A stretch of 19,306 nt of DNA from Candidatus Saccharibacteria bacterium UBA7683 (GTDB lineage Bacteria > Patescibacteriota > Saccharimonadia > Saccharimonadales > UBA7683): NCBI GenBank assembly GCA_002482925.1, contig DLGX01000061.1:1-19306 (forward strand). Reading direction: 5' to 3'. Shown piece after piece: positions 13,536 to 19,306 of the stretch (its first letter is position 1; each line of letters begins with the position of its first letter). Below the pieces are notes generated by a model, which made no database searches, was not told the DNA's origin, and saw only the letters and a program-made list of their open reading frames with translations. The translations under genes were made by a program, and so were the position numbers.

Positions 13536-14411
13536 ATGATAATCAAATTCTCAGCATTCCGTAATTATGAAGATGCCTTCATTAATTCTAATGATGCAAT
13601 GATGGCGCTGTTAGTGGCGTCACAACTGACTAGTGATTTTCTGGGCCAGCACCCAAATCAAGAAACGCTACTCCCAGATCTGTTTAAAAAAGTCCCAGAG
13701 ATAAAAAGATTGAATCGGTCTGCTGATGATGCAGTAAAAATCTTGGCAAAATCAGAATCTTATCTTGCTAACATGGCTATGGTCTATGTGCTCGCCGTCC
13801 ACCAATCATATATGAACGAAGTCGTTAAATTTTTGGAAGAGCACGGCTATGAGGTTGAAGGCCAAAATCCAAAAGGAGAACCAGCGGCAATTGATAGTGA
13901 AAATGTGTATAAGGCCATCGAAGATTGTTGTGAAATGGAGCTTGACTCCGACCTTATCGAGCACCTGGCTTTTGTGCGTCGTATAAGAAACAGGATTACT
14001 CATTTTGGTGGTGATCCAGGTTCTAATTTGCGACAGGATAGCAAGTTGATGAACCTAAAGAATCGGCAGCTTTGGGAGAAACGTATGGGAAGATCACTAA
14101 AGAAGCTGCTCGATCAAGAGCACATTGAGCTTACGGCGAGTGAATTAATGGGAATCCTTGCTCTGAGTAGGAAAGTGGCCATTGAGGTCCAGAACTTACT
14201 AGCCGCGAAGGTAGACAGGGCTATTTGGGCAGGCATTATCGTCAAAGAGTATGCCACTGAGAATCCGATGGGATTTAAGAATGTAAAACAAAGACTCAGG
14301 CGTATTAAAGGCTATGCTCGTGAACTTTATCACGGTCTCCATCTGACGGAAAATGAACTTGAAGATGCACTCGATCTGTATGTCTCTTCAGTTGAGGAAG
14401 TGGTTATTTAG
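13536..14411 (+). CDS. HEPN-domain protein (R-N-x3-H), candidate ribonuclease
   Basis: 291 residues, all predicted helical. The HEPN signature is R151-N-R-I-T-H156 in FVRRIRNRITHFGGDPGSN, preceded by the amphipathic helix AMVYVLAVHQSYMNEVVKFL, which matches the first long helix of HEPN bundles. The C-terminal 100 residues (about 195-291) form a further helical region with no motif that I know. No Shine-Dalgarno sequence is seen. The gene begins 12 nt after the tRNA CCA, with TAAAAT at 13524-13529, so it may be translated from processed or leaderless mRNA. It lies 4 nt from the next gene. tRNA-directed cleavage is an inference from its neighbour. Confidence 0.72.
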   Translation: MIIKFSAFRNYEDAFINSNDAMMALLVASQLTSDFLGQHPNQETLLPDLFKKVPEIKRLNRSADDAVKILAKSESYLANMAMVYVLAVHQSYMNEVVKFLEEHGYEVEGQNPKGEPAAIDSENVYKAIEDCCEMELDSDLIEHLAFVRRIRNRITHFGGDPGSNLRQDSKLMNLKNRQLWEKRMGRSLKKLLDQEHIELTASELMGILALSRKVAIEVQNLLAAKVDRAIWAGIIVKEYATENPMGFKNVKQRLRRIKGYARELYHGLHLTENELEDALDLYVSSVEEVVI

Positions 14412-14415
14412 GTGA

Positions 14416-15609
14416 ATGTACACCTGTCTTAAAAAACATCAATACTACGAAAATCTCTACGATAAATTAACCATCGAATCTGCTCGTCGTGGCATGACCC
14501 ATTACGACAAATTCTATGCTGATTTCGAGAATAAACTACCTAAAGTCGAAAAGATTGATAAGCCTGGCAATGCCTTTTTGCTAAACATTTTCTATATGGA
14601 AACCGTCGGCAATGAACTCCTTGATCGCTATGAAAACCGAGACAGTAAGATTCAGGAATGGATTAGAAGAGATCAGGCAAAAGACGAACAGATATCGTCT
14701 GCTAGACTTCCTGAAGAGCCATCATGTCATCATTGCCATAAGCAAGGACTACGGATTATCGACAAATCTCTGATGCATCGTGGTGAAACATATGAGATCG
14801 ATGATCCTGAAGAAGTCCTTTTTATGTTGCGGTGTCCTCACTGCGACAAAAATAGTGCTTTCTGGGAAGACGGTACACCCTGGAAAACTAAACCAATCGT
14901 ATGTCCAAACTGTCAGTCCGAGGTGACACATAAAACTTCGAAAACCAAAAAAGCTATCACGATCACATACACCTGCACAGCATGTAAGCATAGTTTCAAC
15001 GACAAGATGAATTTAACAAATAAGGATGAAAAATCCGACCCAGAATTTGAAAAAGATAGGCATCACTTCTGTCTGCAAGATAAAGAGTTCCATGAACGTC
15101 TATTCAAAATGCGTCATGACTTCATAGAAATGGCTAGACTCGGCAAACAGTTCAAAGAAAAAGAAAATAACAAGTATCTTTACGATGCGATGAAAGAAAT
15201 GAAAAAACCAAAGATCGCCGAGCTAACTACGATACTTGCTCCTGCGCTTGAAAAAGCAGGGTATATTGATTTCAGTTTAGATAAACCAGAAATCGGCAAA
15301 GATGTAGTTGTTGGATTCAACTGTCTCGATGGTGAGAACGACCGAAATGACCGAGATAGCGAAAAGCTCCTCAAGAAAACAGTAGAGATAGCTCTCGAAG
15401 ATACCAACTGGCGACTCATGAGCGATGGCATCTCGTATCGACTTGGTTATTTGAATGGACGGCTGCGTGCGTATGAGCACGAAGAAGATCTAAAGAAGCT
15501 GGTAGAACGAGATATAAAGACTGGAAAATTGAAAAAACCAGATATCCCAAAGAGTGATAGTGGTCCGCGAAAGCTCAAAGCACCCGACGGAACGGATATA
15601 ATACTATGA
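14416..15609 (+). CDS. zinc-ribbon protein of unknown function
   Basis: 397 residues with three parts. An N-terminal helical region (about 1-95) includes KIDKPGNAFLLNIFYMETVGNELLDRYE. A central zinc-binding region (about 103-187) carries CxxC pairs in CHHCHKQG (near 104), CPHCDKN (near 141), CPNCQSE (near 162) and CTACKHSF (near 182), enough for two zinc ribbons. A C-terminal charged helical region (about 200-397) follows. No catalytic motif is recognised. The gene follows the HEPN gene by 4 nt and is probably co-translated. Zinc ribbons often recognise RNA or DNA or hold complexes together, so a sensor or scaffold for the adjacent HEPN protein is a reasonable guess. Confidence 0.65.
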   Translation: MYTCLKKHQYYENLYDKLTIESARRGMTHYDKFYADFENKLPKVEKIDKPGNAFLLNIFYMETVGNELLDRYENRDSKIQEWIRRDQAKDEQISSARLPEEPSCHHCHKQGLRIIDKSLMHRGETYEIDDPEEVLFMLRCPHCDKNSAFWEDGTPWKTKPIVCPNCQSEVTHKTSKTKKAITITYTCTACKHSFNDKMNLTNKDEKSDPEFEKDRHHFCLQDKEFHERLFKMRHDFIEMARLGKQFKEKENNKYLYDAMKEMKKPKIAELTTILAPALEKAGYIDFSLDKPEIGKDVVVGFNCLDGENDRNDRDSEKLLKKTVEIALEDTNWRLMSDGISYRLGYLNGRLRAYEHEEDLKKLVERDIKTGKLKKPDIPKSDSGPRKLKAPDGTDIIL

Positions 15610-15643
15610 CATTTTGTGAATGTAAGCTAAGGTAGCAAGTACT

Positions 15644-16168
15644 ATGAATCAGCATATAAAAATCATTCAAGGAGACATATTAGATTTCAAAGGTGATGCT
15701 ATCGTAAACCCTGCGAATATCGCACTGAAGGGTGGCGGGGGATTATGTGGGCAAATCTTTGAAGCAGCAGGAGATGAAGAACTCACGAAAGCTTGTACCG
15801 AAATAGATTACTGTGAATTTGGTAATGCGGTCGTGACGCCAGGTTTTAAGTTACCATCCAAATATATTATTCATACAGCAACCCCAATTTTTGGCGACCA
15901 TCACGGAAACGAAGTCGACATTCTCAAAAGCTGTTATTGGGAGTCTCTTCGAAGAGCCGAGGAACGCAGCATGAAATCTATTGCTTTTCCATTACTATCA
16001 GCTGGCATACATCGCTATCCAAAAAAGGAAGCAGCAAATGTAGCGTTTGAAGCAATTAAAGAATTCTTTGAAGATAATCCGAGCTCAAATATAGAAGTTA
16101 CGTTTTTTGCGTATACCGAAGAAGATAAATCAATCTGTGACAGTGCTTTGATCAAGGTTGGCACATAA
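15644..16168 (+). CDS. macro-domain protein with altered catalytic loop
   Basis: 174 residues, a single macro domain: IKIIQGDILDFKGDAIVNPAN, then GGGGLCGQIFEAAG, HTATPIFGDHHGNE and AFPLLSAGIHRYPKKEAANVA. Macro domains bind ADP-ribose, and many hydrolyse O-acetyl-ADP-ribose or ADP-ribosyl bonds. N25 is kept, but the MacroD/YmdB catalytic Asp (GGGGVDG) is Cys35 here, so hydrolase activity of that type is doubtful and binding or a different mechanism is more likely. AAGGTAG lies 8 nt before the ATG as a weak ribosome site. The gap to the previous gene is 34 nt and to the next 19 nt. It could sense an NAD-derived signal or reverse a modification (inference). Confidence 0.82.
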   Translation: MNQHIKIIQGDILDFKGDAIVNPANIALKGGGGLCGQIFEAAGDEELTKACTEIDYCEFGNAVVTPGFKLPSKYIIHTATPIFGDHHGNEVDILKSCYWESLRRAEERSMKSIAFPLLSAGIHRYPKKEAANVAFEAIKEFFEDNPSSNIEVTFFAYTEEDKSICDSALIKVGT

Positions 16169-16187
16169 AGAGCTATAATATTGATAT

Positions 16188-17294
16188 ATGCAAGAGTTAG
16201 AAATAGTCGTATCTGCAAAAAACTGGGATGAGGCGGTTCAGCTCCTTGAAGATGTCGGTATAGATGAAAAAACGAAAACCACACATAGACCTATCAACGG
16301 TCTATTCATGGTTAAAGCCGAGAAAGAAATTCCCTTTACCGAAGCTGAGTATGAAAAGATAAATGCTAGCCCTGATATAGCTATCCTAGGCGACTCGTTG
16401 TCTCGTAAAAGAATCGCTGATGTACTTGATAAAATTTATGATGTTGAAACACAGCTACGAAAACTCTTGCTTCACTCTTATGATCTTTTTGATACTTTTT
16501 TTGAAGTATTTAGTGAGAGTAAATACACAAAAGAGTTCAGGGCTAATAAGGCTATAACCCGAAAGAGCTCACTTAATCCTATTACCTCCCACCTAACACT
16601 GGGTGAAATGAAAGATATTCTTGGTGTGGATTTATCTTGGCATAAACGGAAGGCGGTCACTGCGCAAGAGATACATGAGTTATTACAATCTGTCGATGAT
16701 ATCGACGGTTTAAAGAATGAATTTGCTGATAAAGTGAAAGTACATACAGTCTGGGATGTAATTGCAGAAAATGTATTAAAAACAAAAATTGAATGGAATG
16801 ACGTAAACAATGAGCTAAAAGACCTGAAAAAGTTTCGTGATAAATCAGCGCATTACCAAGTCATAACCGAACAAGAAAAAGACAAGCTTATGGGAAAGGC
16901 AAATCATCTTCTACCATTGCTAAATCCTCCAGAGCGAAAACTGACTAAAAGTGAAGAGGCGAATCTTTCCAGCGCTGCTAGGTCATTAGATGAGCTTATC
17001 AAGCAGATTAAGCCGATCAGTTTTCCTGCCGAATATTATCAGAATTTAATAGCACAGAGTATACCGGATGTTAGTGCTGCCTTTAGGGTCGTAGGTACTC
17101 CCGCGCAAGATGCATTAGCTAAAGTTTTCAAACAGCAGTCAGTTGATTTCAGTGCGCTATTTAACGCACAAAAAAGTGCGTTTGAATCTTTTAACTCTAT
17201 AGGAATTCAGGATGGCGAGGAAGACAATGATGAAGATGACAATTCTTCGGATGATAACGATCAAGATTCAGATACAGCGGTAGTGCCGAGATGA
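16188..17294 (+). CDS. HEPN-domain protein (R-D-x3-H), Swt1-like
   Basis: 368 residues. An N-terminal unit of about 75 residues (LEIVVSAKNWDEAVQLLEDVGIDE...) precedes the HEPN-like bundle: IADVLDKIYDVETQLRKLLLHSY, then LKKFRDKSAHYQVITEQEK with R217-D-K-S-A-H222. The long insertion between helix one and the R-x4-H motif resembles Swt1-type HEPN domains. The C-terminus is extremely acidic (DGEEDNDEDDNSSDDNDQDSD near 347-361) and may be a nucleic-acid mimic or chaperone-type tail. A TATAAT at 16174-16179 ends 8 nt before the ATG, so an internal leaderless promoter is possible in addition to read-through. Confidence 0.72.
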   Translation: MQELEIVVSAKNWDEAVQLLEDVGIDEKTKTTHRPINGLFMVKAEKEIPFTEAEYEKINASPDIAILGDSLSRKRIADVLDKIYDVETQLRKLLLHSYDLFDTFFEVFSESKYTKEFRANKAITRKSSLNPITSHLTLGEMKDILGVDLSWHKRKAVTAQEIHELLQSVDDIDGLKNEFADKVKVHTVWDVIAENVLKTKIEWNDVNNELKDLKKFRDKSAHYQVITEQEKDKLMGKANHLLPLLNPPERKLTKSEEANLSSAARSLDELIKQIKPISFPAEYYQNLIAQSIPDVSAAFRVVGTPAQDALAKVFKQQSVDFSALFNAQKSAFESFNSIGIQDGEEDNDEDDNSSDDNDQDSDTAVVPR

Positions 17295-17339
17295 AAATCG
17301 GCAATAAGAATTATTTAGGACTAAAGATGGAGTCACGAA

Positions 17340-18161
17340 ATGTCCAAGAAGAAGCGAAATAAACCGAAACGAAAAACTCCAAGTATTACGCCGAAAGGTA
17401 AAATGTACAGCGGCAACTTACCACCTGGATTTAAGCTTCAGCTCGCTGCAAATTTCGGCACAGAAGAAGCTTTTGTAGTCCGCGCATGGATACAGATTAA
17501 AGATATACTGAAACACATGAATCCGGTTAACGCCGACGAGGCTGATTTTCGTCTCGATAGGGTAGTGGAACAGCTAAATATTGCTAGGATACACCTAGGC
17601 CGTATTGAAGATAAGGCTTTTCATCAACAGCCTACCTTTGACCAACAAGCAGAATATGTTGCATTTTATAATTCCGTCTGGTGGGCTTATAAAGATAGAT
17701 TCCAGTTATTTATGAAAGAGCTTGGCTTTGATATTGGCTTTCTTTTCCAAAATGATAAAAAGTTTGAAGCTGGGTTGAAGAAGTTTCTGGAAGATCACCC
17801 TAATGCTACTGAATTTGCTAACGTTGCGCGCGATGATCGTATTAGTTGGCAGAATACATTAGCCACACATCGCAACAATATGCATACAGGCGATAGGCGC
17901 AACGAAAAACATGATATGGATAATCCTAAAGATGCAAGGATTGTATTTGATAATGTCTGGCAAGCAATTGAAGAGAATTTCGCCTATCTCGGAGAGGAGG
18001 TTATGAGTGAGGGGTGGACGATTGCTCATGTGCCTGAAGATCAGCGCGATAAGACTGTGCCAAAACGTTTTATCCCGTACGTAAAGGGATTGCTTGATGG
18101 CTCTATAAAGCTACCTCCTTTAGACTCGTCTCCATCTGAATCAGACAATCAAAATACTTAA
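17340..18161 (+). CDS. helical protein with R-N-x2-H motif, possible divergent HEPN
   Basis: 273 residues with a very basic N-terminus (MSKKKRNKPKRKTP), possibly RNA-contacting. The middle is helical, with WIQIKDILKHMNPV and YNSVWWAYKDRFQLFMKELGF. The motif THRNNMHTGDRRNEKH contains R178-N-N-M-H182, one residue shorter than the canonical HEPN R-x4-H, in a position (before a final long helix, VFDNVWQAIEENFAYL) where HEPN proteins carry it. I regard HEPN membership as likely but unproven. GGAG lies about 9 nt before the ATG. It is the last gene of the operon that I can place with confidence. Confidence 0.65.
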   Translation: MSKKKRNKPKRKTPSITPKGKMYSGNLPPGFKLQLAANFGTEEAFVVRAWIQIKDILKHMNPVNADEADFRLDRVVEQLNIARIHLGRIEDKAFHQQPTFDQQAEYVAFYNSVWWAYKDRFQLFMKELGFDIGFLFQNDKKFEAGLKKFLEDHPNATEFANVARDDRISWQNTLATHRNNMHTGDRRNEKHDMDNPKDARIVFDNVWQAIEENFAYLGEEVMSEGWTIAHVPEDQRDKTVPKRFIPYVKGLLDGSIKLPPLDSSPSESDNQNT

Positions 18162-18379
18162 CTAGCCTAGCTTTTTCTTCATCGGATAACTTATTTTCTT
18201 TTGCGTAGTTTTTGCGTTCTACCGCTAACGTGAGACATTTTACGCTCAATGCAAGTAGTGTCTCATTTGTAGCGTTTGTATCTATAAAAGAGTTCGTGAC
18301 CTGTATGGGGAGCCACAGGTAAGAACCAAAACAAAAGAGACGAAAGTCTCTTTTGTCGCTTCTGGGGTATGATTGGTGT
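18162..18379. other. intergenic region with inverted repeat
   Basis: No ATG-initiated gene. CGCTA/TAGCG and TGAGACA/TGTCTCA pair across 18223-18274 to form a long-loop hairpin. A minus-strand open frame ends at 18103-18105 and reads across this region with a protein-like sequence (for example NKLSDEEKARLVKYFDCLIQ) but has no ATG start. It may be the decayed 3' end of a gene. Confidence 0.4.
18332..18355. terminator. GNRA-capped hairpin, possible operon terminator
   Basis: A perfect 10-bp stem CAAAAGAGAC-GAAA-GTCTCTTTTG. The U-rich half of the stem could give termination on either strand, but there is no U-tract outside it, so efficiency is uncertain. It separates the HEPN operon from the next gene. 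Confidence 0.5.
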
Positions 18380-18892
18380 ATGTATTTTTATCATCATGTA
18401 CCCAGCGCTCAAAACGGAGATGTGATTTATCCGTTAAACCAGTTGAGAGAAAAATTTCCGGATTTATATAATAAACAGTACGCTAAGTACGACAACATCA
18501 AAGAAAAAGATGTGGAAATATCTGGATTTGGATACTGGAATGACTGTGTCAATTTAATGCCCGTCACACCAGGATTGGTCAAGAAAGAGTTAGAAAAGTA
18601 CGGTCACGACACAGATTGGGAATGGCGTTTTTATAAAATTGATCCAGACAAGCTAGTCAAATCAAAACTCATCATTATGATCATGAGTGAGAATAACGGC
18701 ACATTGGAACGTAAGTTCATACCTTTTACAAAAGAGGCATTTGATAAGTACTGTCACATTGGAAAAGCCACAAGGAACATATTCCAAAAAGCAAAAGAGA
18801 ATAATGAACAACCGAATACGTTTGCTCGTGTACCTCACGTGCTATACAAAGACTCAATAAATACTAATGATCTTGAGATAGTAAAGTTCTAA
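18380..18892 (+). CDS. conserved hypothetical protein (MYFYHHVP-type)
   Basis: 170 residues from the ATG at 18380. An in-frame TTG at 18353 falls in the preceding hairpin and is rejected. The start MYFYHHVPSAQNGDVIYPLNQL, with WNDCVNLMPVTP about 60 residues in, and the WRFYKIDPDKL segment resemble a widespread bacterial family of uncharacterised proteins that begin MYFYHxVPE and contain a WNDVxHFxPVHP block. No catalytic residues are known to me. TATGAT (18368-18373) ends 7 nt before the ATG, so the transcript could be exactly leaderless. A terminator follows the gene. Confidence 0.72.
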   Translation: MYFYHHVPSAQNGDVIYPLNQLREKFPDLYNKQYAKYDNIKEKDVEISGFGYWNDCVNLMPVTPGLVKKELEKYGHDTDWEWRFYKIDPDKLVKSKLIIMIMSENNGTLERKFIPFTKEAFDKYCHIGKATRNIFQKAKENNEQPNTFARVPHVLYKDSINTNDLEIVKF

Positions 18893-18931
18893 CCTCGTCG
18901 ACTTTGCGGAGCCAAGCTGGAACAGACAAAG

Positions 18932-18961
18932 TCAGAACTGTGAAAATGGTTCTGATTTTTT
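18932..18961 (+). terminator. intrinsic terminator after the conserved hypothetical gene
   Basis: TCAGAAC (18932-18938) pairs with GTTCTGA (18949-18955), followed by six T. A second helix GACTTTG (18900-18906) / CAAAGTC (18927-18933) lies just upstream and overlaps it by two bases. Confidence 0.8.
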
Positions 18962-19114
18962 GTATACCCGGAATAGAAAAGAAATCTCAACAAAGATTGT
19001 AATTCTGTCACAAATGACAATCCTGCCTTAACGCCCAAGTATTATCTACTGTGTGTGTTCCGATGCCGCACATCACTGTGTCCTAGGCGCTAGCCTGGTT
19101 GGTGAGCGAACAGG

Positions 19115-19306
19115 TTATACGGAAAAAATATTGCCCGCTATTATACCTATAGCTGTTGCAATACCACCAATTATTAGTACCTCCATGGCACTCCTAATTG
19201 GTGGAACTCTAACTATCTTACCTTTTGCATAACCGAGTGCGAGTAGACAGCTTAAAGCCGCAACAATTGCGACATCTCTTGAATAACTCATTGGGAAAAT
19301 GATGAT
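19115..19306 (-). CDS. VIT1/CCC1-family (Fe/Mn) transporter-like protein, C-terminal part
   Basis: The last 63 codons plus TAA on the minus strand, running off the right edge. The sequence has a hydrophobic helix DVAIVAALSCLLALGYAKGK and a second helix in VLIIGGIATAIGIIAGNIF, separated by VPPIRSAME. This helix-loop-helix ending is typical of VIT1/CCC1 membrane transporters that move iron or manganese, or of relatives with unknown cargo. Only the tail is visible, so the family call is moderate. Confidence 0.65.
   Translation of the reverse strand: MIIFPMSYSRDVAIVAALSCLLALGYAKGKIVRVPPIRSAMEVLIIGGIATAIGIIAGNIFSV

Noticed and set aside
15644..16168. DarTG toxin-antitoxin system based on the macro domain
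   Set aside because: No DarT-like ADP-ribosyltransferase is adjacent; the neighbours are zinc-ribbon and HEPN proteins.
1988..18914. CGGAGCCA at the tRNA-Asn 3' end (1988-1995) and again at 18907-18914 as att sites delimiting one large island
   Set aside because: Only 8 nt are shared and the flanks do not extend the match. The integrase present is a serine recombinase, which does not require tRNA sites. Kept only as an unproven idea.

Overview
The window looks like a chromosomal segment from an AT-leaning bacterium with very compact genes. My best guess is Patescibacteria/CPR, perhaps Saccharibacteria-like; this rests on gene style only and is an inference. TGA is used as a stop (for example at 590-592), so the code is standard and not the TGA=Gly code of Gracilibacteria/Absconditabacteria. 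Both tRNAs encode CCA. Several genes have a -10-like hexamer only 7-10 nt before the start codon, which suggests leaderless transcripts.

Layout. (1) 1-2050 is backbone: the 5' end of galU (minus strand), a GtrA-family membrane protein, a LexA-type winged-helix protein without the protease domain, a PlsC-like acyltransferase, and tRNA-Asn with its own promoter and terminator. (2) 2250-4884 is a resistance-type operon. A consensus promoter drives a structured leader with a 9-codon leader ORF (MIRIARAK) and an intrinsic terminator, followed by an ABC-F ATPase overlapping a hygromycin-phosphotransferase-like kinase. The leader has the layout of ribosome-mediated attenuation. (3) 4875-7776, minus strand: a large serine recombinase, an aldo/keto reductase and a membrane-anchored FxLYD-like protein. 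The last has a structured leader at about 7833-7968 with promoter, three-way-junction fold and terminator, resembling an orphan riboswitch, attenuator or small RNA. (4) 7980-9864, minus strand: a phage-type HTH protein and a ParB-like domain fused to a beta-order adenine methyltransferase, with a 60-nt hairpin in its 5' UTR. (5) 9931-10509 is non-coding, with divergent promoters and inverted repeats.

(6) 10448-18161 is the most unusual part: one apparent plus-strand operon of about 7.7 kb. It starts at a consensus promoter and continues with tiny gaps or overlaps and no terminator that I can see. It begins with six small genes that share a winged-helix-like module. The last of them fuses the module to a HEPN domain (R-N-x3-H). 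Then comes a tRNA gene whose anticodon loop carries a 33-nt insertion, a second HEPN protein, a zinc-ribbon protein, a macro-domain protein, a third HEPN protein and a fourth protein with R-N-x2-H. HEPN ribonucleases commonly cut tRNA anticodon loops, so an altered tRNA embedded among HEPN genes suggests an uncharacterised RNA-targeting conflict or defence system in which the tRNA is substrate, bait or immunity factor. That mechanism is inference; the gene order, motifs and interrupted tRNA are seen directly.

(7) 18380-19306: a conserved hypothetical gene, a terminator, and on the minus strand the C-terminus of a VIT1/CCC1-like transporter, which probably returns to backbone.
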